Position numbers and translations under genes: made by a program. The notes beneath the pieces are model-generated. The model had not been told where the DNA came from. It did no database searches and worked only from the letters and a program-made list of their open reading frames with translations. Source: Burkholderiaceae bacterium (GTDB lineage: Bacteria > Pseudomonadota > Gammaproteobacteria > Burkholderiales > Burkholderiaceae_C). From it: a DNA stretch of 64,000 bases. Below are positions 46,094 to 54,157 of the stretch, piece by piece. The stretch's first letter is position 1; each line of letters begins with the position of its first letter. The stretch is taken from contig JAEUOU010000023.1 in assembly GCA_016790575.1 (NCBI GenBank), positions 1 through 64,000 on the forward strand, given 5' to 3'.

Positions 46094-48519
46094 CGGCGCG
46101 TATCACGTCCCTCACGGCAACAGACTTCCGCAGTCTTCGTGGGACCATCACGATCCCTATGGATAGCCCTGTCGTGCTGATCCATGGACGCAATGGCGCC
46201 GGCAAGACTAGCTTGTTGACGGCAATGGAACTTGGCCTGACTGGCAACCTAGCATCGCTATCTCGGATGGACTCGCAGCCACGAGAGCATCTGGTTAACA
46301 AGGAGGCTGTGTCCAAGAAAGCGTCGGTGTCAATCGGAGTTCATGGGCTTGGTGTCGAGTTTCCTGCAGGACATTTTGACATCCACGGCCCCAATCTCAC
46401 TGGCAAGGCGGCGCTCGACCCCATCTTGACAAGACACTTCTCGGAACGCTGCTACCTCGCGCAGTCCACACTGTCGAGGCTGCTGGAGTTCTACGAGGAC
46501 AGATCGGCAAATGGCACAGCACTGACGCGATTCGTCAAGGAACTACTCGGGCTGGATGCGCTGGATGCTCTCATTGACGGCCTGCACGACGCCGGCGACG
46601 TTCGCCGGCTTCGCGGTCATGCCGTGAGCTTCTGGGACATGCGTGAGCAACTTCCGCTTTTGGATGACGAATTGAGCCGCCTGAACAAAGAGCTCACTGC
46701 CGCCGAAGTGCAGGCAACGCAGCTAACTAAGTCGGCTCTGGAGCGACTAACACCACATTGGCCAGAAATTGCCGGTCTCTCGCCGCAGGCGATTCTTGAC
46801 CTGCTGAAGGAGCAGTCACAGGAGCCGGAACTGCAACGCTTGACGCAGCTACGGCGGGAGCTCAATGACACGGTCTCACAGAGCCAGAGGGTGGTATCCG
46901 CCATGGCAGCCGACCAGCGCGCTGCCATCGAAACGGCCGCCAGCGCCGCAGACGCGGCACTACGCGGTTGGCTGGACACCAGCGGCCAGCGCATGACGGA
47001 GCTGTTCAACGAGCTCGGTGGCTACTTCTCTGATCTGCCGTCCCCAATCCAGAACCGCCCTGAGTACGCTCGTGCCTATGCCCATCGGTCCGTGTCCAAT
47101 GAGGTGGCGCGATGCCAGCAGATTCAAGCCAAAGATCAAACAGCGCAAAGGCAGGTATCGTCGCTACAGAATGACCGGCAAGGCCTCGCCACACGGCTGG
47201 AAGAGATCGACAAGCAGATCGTGCAGCATTCGCGCGAGGCAGGCCAGCTTGCGCAGGCGCTGTCTGGCCTAGTGCCGCATGTGCATACCGACGAATGTCC
47301 GGTCTGTAGTCGGGACTTCGGTGAGGTTTCGTCGTCGCCGCTGTTGGGCCATCTCACGTCTCGGATTGCGTCCTTGACTCAGTCTGCTGGCCTTCTCTCA
47401 GCGTTGTCGCGCGAGCGGGCGAACACGATGAGTGCCGTCGCGGACCGAGACCGAGAGATCGGTGTCGCTCAGGCGCAAGTTCTCACGGCCGAAGCGAGAA
47501 CGGAATACGGGCAACGGCTTGAATTCCTTGAGCAGGCCTTACAGGACTTGGCGTCCTTGGAAGGGGAAGCCAAGGATGGCGAAGCACTGTTCGGGCAAGC
47601 TGCCAACGCCGCGCAAGCTCTGGCATCCGCTCGCGCCGTCGATCAGCAATCAGCAGCAATTCGAGACGCTGCTGGTCGGTATGCCGCGGTGCTCTCCATG
47701 GATCCCATCGGCGCCAGCGAGCCTTTGCAAGCAGCATTGCAGCGGTTTATTGCTGAAGTCACTGCTCAGTTGGAGCGGCTGATGGCGAAAGAGTCGGCAC
47801 GCCGCGATGGCGAGCCAGTACTGAGGGAACTGCTGCTGAAGCAGAAGAACGCTGCTGCCATCAGGGTGCGACAGTTGGAGCGGAGAACTGCTCGTCGAGG
47901 CCTGTACGCTGCGAAGGTAGCAGGGGAGCGCACGATGGAACAGGCACGCGAGCTTCTCAGGCTCGCTCAGGTCGAGCGTTCCCGTGTTGTGAGCCAAGTG
48001 TTTAACGATTCCTTGAATGCAGCATGGCGAGACCTCTTCGTCCGCCTGGCACCGGACGAGCCTTTTATCCCCGCCTTCGCTTTGCCCCAGACGACAAAGG
48101 GCGGCGTCGAAGCAAGGCTGGAGACTCTCTACCGAGACGGCAGCAAAGGCGGAAATCCAAGGGCCATGCTTAGCGCAGGGAATCTCAACACGGCCGCGCT
48201 GACGCTGTTCCTCGCGCTCCATCTGTCTGTGAAGCCGCATCTGCCGTGGCTGATCATCGACGACCCGGTGCAAAGCATGGACGAGGTTCACATCTCGCAG
48301 TTCGCTGCTCTGTTGCGAACGCTCTCGAAGCAGCATGGCCGTCAGGTCATCATCGCCGTGCATGAGAAGCCACTTTTCGACTACCTGTGCCTAGAGCTCA
48401 GCCCCGCGTTCGAGGGAGACCGATTGATCACAGTAGAGCTAGGCCGCGCGGCCAATGGCGAGTCGGTGCCGAATGTTGTGGTCAGAGACTGGAAGCAGGA
48501 CTTGGCGATTGCAGCGTAG
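46090..48519 (+). CDS. SMC/Rad50-like ABC ATPase (Lamassu LmuB-like)
   Basis: An 809-residue ATPase. N-terminal Walker A is GRNGAGKTS (Gly33 to Ser41); a long coiled coil (about 175-390 and 430-660) surrounds a zinc-hook CPVC (Cys403, Cys406); the C-terminal lobe has the ABC signature LSAGNLN (about 694-700) and Walker B LIIDDPVQSMDE (Asp724, Asp725). A Rad50-like ATPase with a hook binds and bridges DNA ends or foreign DNA; in Lamassu it controls an attached effector. It is the third gene of the operon, overlapping the previous one by 4 nt. No domain is missing. Confidence 0.85.
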   Translation: MTARITSLTATDFRSLRGTITIPMDSPVVLIHGRNGAGKTSLLTAMELGLTGNLASLSRMDSQPREHLVNKEAVSKKASVSIGVHGLGVEFPAGHFDIHGPNLTGKAALDPILTRHFSERCYLAQSTLSRLLEFYEDRSANGTALTRFVKELLGLDALDALIDGLHDAGDVRRLRGHAVSFWDMREQLPLLDDELSRLNKELTAAEVQATQLTKSALERLTPHWPEIAGLSPQAILDLLKEQSQEPELQRLTQLRRELNDTVSQSQRVVSAMAADQRAAIETAASAADAALRGWLDTSGQRMTELFNELGGYFSDLPSPIQNRPEYARAYAHRSVSNEVARCQQIQAKDQTAQRQVSSLQNDRQGLATRLEEIDKQIVQHSREAGQLAQALSGLVPHVHTDECPVCSRDFGEVSSSPLLGHLTSRIASLTQSAGLLSALSRERANTMSAVADRDREIGVAQAQVLTAEARTEYGQRLEFLEQALQDLASLEGEAKDGEALFGQAANAAQALASARAVDQQSAAIRDAAGRYAAVLSMDPIGASEPLQAALQRFIAEVTAQLERLMAKESARRDGEPVLRELLLKQKNAAAIRVRQLERRTARRGLYAAKVAGERTMEQARELLRLAQVERSRVVSQVFNDSLNAAWRDLFVRLAPDEPFIPAFALPQTTKGGVEARLETLYRDGSKGGNPRAMLSAGNLNTAALTLFLALHLSVKPHLPWLIIDDPVQSMDEVHISQFAALLRTLSKQHGRQVIIAVHEKPLFDYLCLELSPAFEGDRLITVELGRAANGESVPNVVVRDWKQDLAIAA

Positions 48520-48802
48520 ACGTTCGCGCTCGCTCTAGACGGCCCATAGCATGGAACAGCCGAGTGGCTGGGACGAGGTCTTCGCCTACGATGCGATCGC
48601 CTCAGCTTAATCGTAGAGCGACCGGTCTCTGCTAGTTTTGCGAAGGGCCGCTCCCTGGCCGCGACCTGCCTTTCAAAGCACTGACCTGGACTGGCCGCAA
48701 TCCCTGCATCTGCGCCATCCAATCTTCAGGGAGTCGCTTCGCGCGTCCTAGGGCAGCACAAAGCCCGAGTGTCGTTCACGTCTACCCACATCTGTCGATC
48801 CG

Positions 48803-48858
48803 AATTCGATAGCAGCTCATGACCATTCCACGACGGGAACTGGCCATTTTTATTCAAT
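48803..48858 (+). repeat. Dispersed repeat, copy 10 (right flank of the SIR2/Rad50-like operon)
   Basis: TTCGATAGCAGCTCATGACC then ATTCCACGACGGGAACTGGC and CATTTTTATTCAATA. With copy 9 it brackets the operon as a direct repeat. Confidence 0.82.
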
Positions 48859-48893
48859 AAACTGCCCCAAACCCGGAATTGGGGCCTTCCCCC

Positions 48894-48965
48894 CCACCAC
48901 CAGCCGGATCCCCGTCATCACCTGCTCCGGCTCGGTGCGGCGCTCCAGTGCCAGGGGCATGGCCG
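48894..48965 (-). pseudogene. Remnant of a GntR-family gene 3' end
   Basis: On the minus strand it encodes LALERRTEPEQVMTGIRLVV, matching the last residues of the intact GntR at 51960-52679 (LALERRAQAEQVMPGIRLVV). Upstream sequence is gone. Together with repeat copy 10 it forms a second copy of the sequence arrangement found at 51868-52030. Confidence 0.8.
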
Positions 48966-48980
48966 CCAGGCGACTCACCC

Positions 48981-49781
48981 TCAATACACCGGCCGCGCCA
49001 GCCTGCGACTCGCCCGTGAGATCGCATAGTTCACCAGGCAATACAGCACCGCCACGACCAGGTACACCGGCACGAGCGAGCGGTAGTTGGCGATGAGCAC
49101 CTTGGCGTTCTGCATCAGTTCACCGTAGGTGACCACATAGCCGAACGTGGTGTCCTTGACCACGATGACCAGTTGGGCAACCAGTGCCGGGACGATGTAG
49201 CGGAAGGCCTGGGGGAAGACGATCAACGCGAACACTTGCGCCTGGCTCAGGCCCAGCGCCCGTGCCGCATCGGTCTGGCCTCGGGGAACGGCGAGCACGC
49301 CTGCGCGGTACACCTCGGCCACCACGGCGGCGGTGCTGAGCCCGACGGGCAAGGTGAGCATCCAGTAGGCGCTGAGCTTGATGCCGACGGAGGGCAGAAC
49401 CAGAAAGCACACGTAGATGAGCAGCAGCGTGGGCACGCCGCGCAGGAATTCGATGACGGCCACCGCGGGCCAGCGCGCGATCCGTGACGGTGAGAGACGG
49501 CCGACCAGCAGCACCAGGCCCAGCACGAGCGCGATAACGGCCGCCGCGGCCGCGGAGGCCAGCGTGCCAAGCAGGCCTTTGCCCAGAAAGGCCCAGGTGG
49601 TCTGCCAGGCGAAGAATTCCCACAGCCGCCCGGCGAACTGCCCCGCATCATGAAACCGGTACACGATGGCCGCGATGAGCGCCAGCAGCGCTGCCGCGAC
49701 GCTCACGCTCACGACGCGGGTGACGGCCTGCGCCTTGTGGGTCAGGTCGCCGAAGAGAACGTCTTCCAGGGCGCGGCTCAT
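48981..49781 (-). CDS. Polar amino-acid ABC transporter permease 2
   Basis: A 266-residue permease of the His/Glu/Gln family with about six transmembrane helices and the EAA loop region (GLSQAQVFALIVFPQAFRYI, VVKDTTFGYVVTYGE). EFLRGVPTLLLIYVCFLVLP is a conserved stretch of the family. The ATG overlaps the stop of permease 1 by 4 nt. Together with permease 1 it forms the membrane channel. The long open frame upstream of its start is a shadow of permease 1. Confidence 0.92.
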   Translation of the reverse strand: MSRALEDVLFGDLTHKAQAVTRVVSVSVAAALLALIAAIVYRFHDAGQFAGRLWEFFAWQTTWAFLGKGLLGTLASAAAAAVIALVLGLVLLVGRLSPSRIARWPAVAVIEFLRGVPTLLLIYVCFLVLPSVGIKLSAYWMLTLPVGLSTAAVVAEVYRAGVLAVPRGQTDAARALGLSQAQVFALIVFPQAFRYIVPALVAQLVIVVKDTTFGYVVTYGELMQNAKVLIANYRSLVPVYLVVAVLYCLVNYAISRASRRLARPVY

Positions 49782-50440
49782 CGCAGGATGCGGACCTTCC
49801 GGTCCAGGGTGGCGCCCGCCCAGGCGATGACCAGGCCGGAGGCCAGGTACATCGCAGCAGCCACGGCGAAGGCGGCGATGCCGGCGGCGGAGTCGTTGGC
49901 GATCTTGGCCACCAGCGCCGTGAGCTCTTTGCCGGGCAGGGGCACCTGGGATGCCAGCGCCGTCGAGAGCATCAGCGCGATGAGCAGCGAGGTCATGGGC
50001 TGCACCACCGAACGCAGCGCCTGCGGCAGGACCACCGAGGTGATGACGGTCATGGGCCGCATGCCCAGGCTGCGCGCCGCGTCGATCTGCCCCCCACCGA
50101 CGGTGTTGATGCCCGTGCGCAGATAGTCTGCCGTGAAGGCCGAGCACACCAGGCACAGGGTCAGGATGACGCTCGGCTCATAGTCGATCACGACGTTGAG
50201 GTCGGGCAGCGCGAACACGATGAAGATCAGCAGCGCCACGCTGGGGATGTTGCGAAAGACCTCGACGTACAGGGTCAAGACGATTCGAAGCGGCCGCAGC
50301 GGCAGCAAGCGTGCCACCGTGACGACGATGCCCAGCGCGAAGCCGGCCACGAAGGACAGCCCCGTGAGCTTCCAGGTGAGCAAAAGGGCCTGCACGAAGG
50401 CAGGCCCGTACTCGGCCCAGAGCGGCGACACGCTCCCCAT
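49778..50440 (-). CDS. Polar amino-acid ABC transporter permease 1
   Basis: A 220-residue permease of the HisMQ/GlnP type, with about five membrane helices, FRNIPSVALLIFIVFALPDL, SAFTADYLRTGINTVGGGQI, and the EAA loop AARSLGMRPMTVITSVVLPQ. It follows the binding-protein gene by 7 nt and overlaps permease 2 by 4 nt. No ATP-binding subunit is encoded in this cluster, so an ATPase encoded elsewhere must energise it, or the operon is incomplete. Confidence 0.92.
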   Translation of the reverse strand: MGSVSPLWAEYGPAFVQALLLTWKLTGLSFVAGFALGIVVTVARLLPLRPLRIVLTLYVEVFRNIPSVALLIFIVFALPDLNVVIDYEPSVILTLCLVCSAFTADYLRTGINTVGGGQIDAARSLGMRPMTVITSVVLPQALRSVVQPMTSLLIALMLSTALASQVPLPGKELTALVAKIANDSAAGIAAFAVAAAMYLASGLVIAWAGATLDRKVRILR

Positions 50441-50447
50441 CGTTTGC

Positions 50448-51350
50448 TTACTGAACGGCCGGCGGCGTGGGAACGTTGGTGCTGCCGGTGCGCTGGCCGA
50501 TGCTCACCGTCCACAGCTTGGCCCAGGTGCCATCGGCCTGGATCTTCTTCAGGAAGGCATTGACAAACGCCACACCGTCCGAACCCTTGGGCAGACCGAT
50601 GCCATACGGGTCTTGCGGCCCGAACGGCGCACCCGCGAGTTGTGCCTCGCCGGTGCCCTGGCTCAGCACATTGAGCAGCAGCGTGTAGTCGGTCACGTAG
50701 GCTTCCACACGGCCCTGGCGCAGGGCGTCGAGGGCTTCCTGGTGCGTCTGGAATTCCTGCACGGTGGCCTTGGGCGCAAACTGCGCCAGGATGGCGGGGC
50801 CGGTCGATCCGGCCTGGGTGGCGGTGCGCTTGCCGGCGAGATCGTTGTAGGACTGGATCGCCTTGTTGCTGGACTTGACCAGCACGCCGGCCTGCGAGCT
50901 GTAGTACGGCCCGGCGAAGGAAATCTTCTCGGCGCGCGCCGGGGTGATGGAATACGTCGCCAGCACCATGTCCACCTGGTCGTTGATGAGCACCTGCTCG
51001 CGCGTGGACGAGGTCACCTGCGTGAATTTGTACTTGGACCCATCGCCCAGGATGTAGCGGGTGAGCATCTGGGCCAGGCCCGCATCGAAGCCGCGGATCT
51101 TGCCGTCTTTCTCGTTGAGCAGCGAGAACAGGTTCGAGGTCTGCGTGGCGCCCAGGCGCAGCGTGTCGGCCTGCTTGATCTTGCTGGCCCATTTGTTGGC
51201 GGCAATGGTCGCAGCGTCAGCCACCGGCCCCTGGGCGACCAGCGCGTCAAACGCCGCCGCATTGATGGGGGTGCCTTGCGCATAGGCTGACGCACCGGCA
51301 GCGACGGCAAATGCAAGCACGGTGGTCTTCAGGACGGATGAAATGGACAT
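50448..51350 (-). CDS. ABC transporter periplasmic amino-acid binding protein
   Basis: A 300-residue exported solute-binding protein of family 3: signal peptide with AFAVAAGASAYAQG, then GFDAGLAQMLTRYILGDGSK, QVDMVLATYSITPARAEKIS and FAGPYYSSQAGVLVKSS, then YGIGLPKGSDGVAFVNAFLK. It most likely binds a polar or acidic amino acid (glutamate/aspartate-like). The ATG at 51350 gives a standard signal peptide. First gene of the three-gene transporter operon. Confidence 0.93.
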   Translation of the reverse strand: MSISSVLKTTVLAFAVAAGASAYAQGTPINAAAFDALVAQGPVADAATIAANKWASKIKQADTLRLGATQTSNLFSLLNEKDGKIRGFDAGLAQMLTRYILGDGSKYKFTQVTSSTREQVLINDQVDMVLATYSITPARAEKISFAGPYYSSQAGVLVKSSNKAIQSYNDLAGKRTATQAGSTGPAILAQFAPKATVQEFQTHQEALDALRQGRVEAYVTDYTLLLNVLSQGTGEAQLAGAPFGPQDPYGIGLPKGSDGVAFVNAFLKKIQADGTWAKLWTVSIGQRTGSTNVPTPPAVQ

Positions 51351-51471
51351 GGTTTCTCTCGGTTGGTGAGTCACGCCAAGAATGTATAGCAGTCCTGCGG
51401 GGGCTGCACAGCAGGCGGATGGCCTGCCTGCAGGACAAAGACGGGGGCGCGGCGCAGCGGGGGGCGCGCCG

Positions 51472-51741
51472 TCAGGTGCGTGCTGTGTCTGGCTTCACCA
51501 AGGCCCACAGCCAGCCCTTGAACTCGGGATGGGCCGCGCGCAGCGTTTCGATGGGGGATGGCGGGGGAATGTCCTGCCCGGCTTCCAGCGTGGCTTCGAT
51601 CCATCCGGTGATGGCTGCTTCGGCCTGCGTCATGGCGTCTTCCAGCGTGTCCCCCGCCGAAAAGCAGCCCGGCAGATCAGGCACCACCACGCCCCAGGCC
51701 GTGGCGTCGGTTCCGGGTTCAATGGCGATGGGGTCGCGCAT
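51472..51741 (-). CDS. hicB: HicB-family antitoxin (orphan)
   Basis: An 89-residue HicB: N-terminal partial RNase-H-like fold (WGVVVPDLPGCFSAGDTLED, MTQAEAAITGWIEATLEAGQ) and a short C-terminal tail without a clear DNA-binding domain. The ATG at 51741 follows AAGGTG with a 6-nt spacer; GTG at 51750 is an alternative. Its cognate toxin gene, immediately upstream, is truncated, so HicB is now an orphan. Confidence 0.86.
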   Translation of the reverse strand: MRDPIAIEPGTDATAWGVVVPDLPGCFSAGDTLEDAMTQAEAAITGWIEATLEAGQDIPPPSPIETLRAAHPEFKGWLWALVKPDTART

Positions 51742-51753
51742 GGGGTTCACCTT

Positions 51754-51870
51754 TCAGATGCCGGCCTGCCGCCGGATGGCCTTGACCAGCCCGAGCCACA
51801 AGTCTTTCTTGGGATGGGGCACCACCACGTGGCCCGGGCGATCGGGGTGCTGGAACTCGTCAGTCCTGAT
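51754..51870 (-). pseudogene. hicA: 5'-truncated hicA toxin
   Basis: The minus strand encodes EFQHPDRPGHVVVPHPKKDL then WLGLVKAIRRQAGI and a stop, the C-terminal two thirds of a HicA mRNA interferase (typical total about 60 residues). Upstream the frame meets a stop within six codons, at the boundary with dispersed repeat copy 11, so the N-terminal half and promoter are missing. The toxin should be inactive. Confidence 0.82.
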
Positions 51871-51926
51871 TCAATAGCAGACCATGACCATTCCACGCTG
51901 GGTATTGGCCATTTTCATTCAAATTC
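51868..51926 (+). repeat. Dispersed repeat, copy 11 (at the hicA break)
   Basis: TTCAATAGCAGACCATGACC then ATTCCACGCTGGGTATTGGC and CATTTTCATTCAAATTC. One of the best-preserved copies. It abuts the truncated hicA and is followed by the 3' end of gntR. Confidence 0.88.
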
Positions 51927-51959
51927 CGTCCCCAGACCCGAATGTGGGGCCCTTCCCCC

Positions 51960-52679
51960 CTACCCCACCACCAGCCGGATCCCCGGCATCACCTGCTCTG
52001 CCTGCGCTCGACGCTCCAGGGCAAGGCGCATGTTCATCTGGGCGACTTCGGTGTGTTCCACCGCCAGGTTCTGGGCGCGGGTGCCCTCGCCGCGCTGGAG
52101 CGCATCGAACAGCATGTGGTGCTGGCGGTGGGCGTAGAGCATCCAGTCGCGGTCCAGCGCGACGGTGCCCTGCATGGGCAGCATGGCGGACGCGGGGGCG
52201 AAGGGCAGTTTGTCGTTCAGCGCCACGGCGCGCTGCAGGGCGCGGTTGCCGCAGGCGTCCAGGATCAGCGCGTGAAAGCGGTCGTTCATGCTGGCGTAGG
52301 CGGCGTAGCTTTCCAGCGTGAGCGGGTTGTCGGCCAGCAGGCGGTCGCCCGCCTCCAGGCAGGCCTGCAGGTCGCCCTGCAGCTGGCGCGAGACGCCGTG
52401 TTCGGCGACCAGGCGCGCGGCCATGCCCTCCAGGTGGCCGCGCACGGCAATGGCATCGGCGACTTCACGCGGGGTGAACTGGCGCACCAGGTATTTGCCG
52501 GTGTCGCTAGCTTCGATCAGGCCCTCCTGCTCCAGCGTGACGAGGGCGCTGCGCACCGGCGTGCGCGAGGCGCCCAGGCGCTCGGCCAGTTGCTGCTCCG
52601 CCAGGCGCTGGCCGGGCTCGAACGTGCCGCGCAGGATCAGGTCGCGCAGCTGCATCAACACGGTTTCTTGCAGGTTCAT
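51960..52679 (-). CDS. GntR-family transcriptional regulator (FadR/FCD subfamily)
   Basis: A 239-residue regulator: winged helix-turn-helix at about 5-70 (GQRLAEQQLAERLGASRTPV, EQEGLIEASDTGKYLV) and an FCD ligand-binding domain at about 80-225 (AIAVRGHLEGMAARLVAEHG, YASMNDRFHALILDACGN). FCD regulators typically respond to carboxylates or amino-acid derivatives. It is divergent from the Rieske oxygenase operon, with 62 nt between them holding a palindrome, so it probably controls that operon and itself. Confidence 0.92.
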   Translation of the reverse strand: MNLQETVLMQLRDLILRGTFEPGQRLAEQQLAERLGASRTPVRSALVTLEQEGLIEASDTGKYLVRQFTPREVADAIAVRGHLEGMAARLVAEHGVSRQLQGDLQACLEAGDRLLADNPLTLESYAAYASMNDRFHALILDACGNRALQRAVALNDKLPFAPASAMLPMQGTVALDRDWMLYAHRQHHMLFDALQRGEGTRAQNLAVEHTEVAQMNMRLALERRAQAEQVMPGIRLVVG

Positions 52680-52708
52680 GGGGTGAACTGTACACTGGCT
52701 GCACATTT

Positions 52709-52718
52709 CGGTATACCG
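52709..52718. promoter_or_regulatory. Palindrome CGGTATACCG, candidate GntR operator
   Basis: A perfect 10-bp palindrome in the 62-bp gap between gntR and the Rieske oxygenase gene. FCD-type GntR regulators bind short palindromes with a GGTATACC or similar core, so this is the best operator candidate in the gap. Confidence 0.6.
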
Positions 52719-52741
52719 TTTTTGATTGACAGGACACCATC

Positions 52742-54157
52742 ATGAAAGCCGAGCACAACGAACTTCTCACCCGCGTCGGGCCGGGCACGCCGGGCGGCAC
52801 GCTGCTGCGCCACTACTGGCAGCCGGTAGCGCTGCTGGACGAGTTTGACCCGGCGCTGGACCCGCGCATGGCGGTGCGCCCGGTGAAGGCGGTGCGGGTG
52901 CTGGGGCAGGATCTGGTGCTGTTTCGCAATGCCGACGGCAGCTTTGGCCTGCTGGACCGCGACTGCCCACACCGCGGCGCGGACCTGAGCTTTGGCCGGC
53001 ACGAGGGGGACGGCCTGCGCTGCCCGTTTCACGGCTGGAAGTTTGACGCCGCCGGCCAGTGCACCGACACCCCGGGCGAGCCCACCGGCAGCACGCTGTG
53101 CCAGCGGGTGCGCCAGCGCAGCTACCCGCTGGTGGAAAAGGCCGGTGTGCTGTTCGGCTGGTTCGGGCCCGAGGGCAGCACCCCGCCGCCCTTCCCCGCG
53201 CTGGACTGCTTCACCGCGCCGGCCAGCCACAGTTTCGCCTTCAAGGGGCTGTGGCACTGCAACTGGCTGCAGGCGTTTGAGGTGGGCATCGACCCGGCGC
53301 ATGCGTCGTTTCTGCACCGGTTTTTCAACGACGAATCGCTGGACGAGAGCTACGGCCGCCAGTTTCGCGGCGCCAGCCTGGGCGAGCTGGACGGCCAGCG
53401 CCTGCCGATGACCAAGGTGATGCGCGAGTTTGACCAGCCGGACATTTCGTTCGAGTCCATGCCCTGGGGCCTGCGGCTGACGGCGCTGCGCCGCATCAGC
53501 GAAACCATCACCCACGTGCGCGTGACGAACGCGCTGTTTCCGCAGACCTTTGTGATTCCGCTGTCGGAAACCATGACCATCACCCAGATGCATGTGCCGG
53601 TGGACGACACCCGCAACTACTGGTATGCCTTTTTCACCAGCTTTGCCGAGCCGGTGGACAAGACCACCATGCGCAACCAGCGGCTGGAAGCCGTCACCCT
53701 GCCCGACTACATCCCCAAAATGGGCCGCCACAACAACTGGGGCTTCAGCGCGGAAGAGCAGATCTCGCGCACCTACCTGGGCATGGGCGAGAGCGACATC
53801 AACGTGCACGACCAGTGGGCCTGCGAAAGCATGGGCGCCATCCAGGACCGCACCCGCGAGCATCTGGGCACCACCGACAAGGTGATCATGGCCAACCGCC
53901 GCCAGCTGATGAAAGCCATTGAATCCGTGCAGGCCGGCGGCCCGGCCCCCGGCCTGGCCGACCCGGCCGTGGCGGCGCAGCGGGTGGGCCCGGACACGGT
54001 GGACGGTATCGCCCCGGTGGCGGGCTGGGCCCAGTGGTGGCGCGACGCCGTCAGCGCCAAACGCGCCGGGGCGCCCTGGCCGGGCGCGGCCGATGTGCCG
54101 GCGCCTGCACCCGCAGCACCCGCCGCTGCCGCCACGGCAGCCGGGAGCCCGGCGTGA
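52742..54157 (+). CDS. Rieske aromatic-ring-hydroxylating oxygenase, large subunit
   Basis: A 471-residue oxygenase of the phthalate-dioxygenase-like type. The Rieske cluster ligands are Cys75/His77 (CPHRGADL) and Cys94/His97 (CPFHGWKFD). The catalytic iron site follows the motif D/E-x3-D-x2-H-x4-H: Glu180, Asp184, His187, His192 (EVGIDPAHASFLH). It would hydroxylate or demethylate an aromatic substrate, with electrons from a ferredoxin, here probably the gene two places downstream. The C-terminal tail (about 445-471) is Ala/Pro-rich and looks like linker. It overlaps the next gene by 4 nt. Confidence 0.93.
   Translation: MKAEHNELLTRVGPGTPGGTLLRHYWQPVALLDEFDPALDPRMAVRPVKAVRVLGQDLVLFRNADGSFGLLDRDCPHRGADLSFGRHEGDGLRCPFHGWKFDAAGQCTDTPGEPTGSTLCQRVRQRSYPLVEKAGVLFGWFGPEGSTPPPFPALDCFTAPASHSFAFKGLWHCNWLQAFEVGIDPAHASFLHRFFNDESLDESYGRQFRGASLGELDGQRLPMTKVMREFDQPDISFESMPWGLRLTALRRISETITHVRVTNALFPQTFVIPLSETMTITQMHVPVDDTRNYWYAFFTSFAEPVDKTTMRNQRLEAVTLPDYIPKMGRHNNWGFSAEEQISRTYLGMGESDINVHDQWACESMGAIQDRTREHLGTTDKVIMANRRQLMKAIESVQAGGPAPGLADPAVAAQRVGPDTVDGIAPVAGWAQWWRDAVSAKRAGAPWPGAADVPAPAPAAPAAAATAAGSPA

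Larger units (their letters stand above)
48520..48980. other. Intergenic interval after the SIR2 operon
   Basis: No gene is seen in 48520-48800. The right part holds repeat copy 10 and a short remnant of a GntR gene (separate entries). The arrangement of repeat, spacer and gntR 3' end is duplicated at 51868-52030. Confidence 0.5.
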
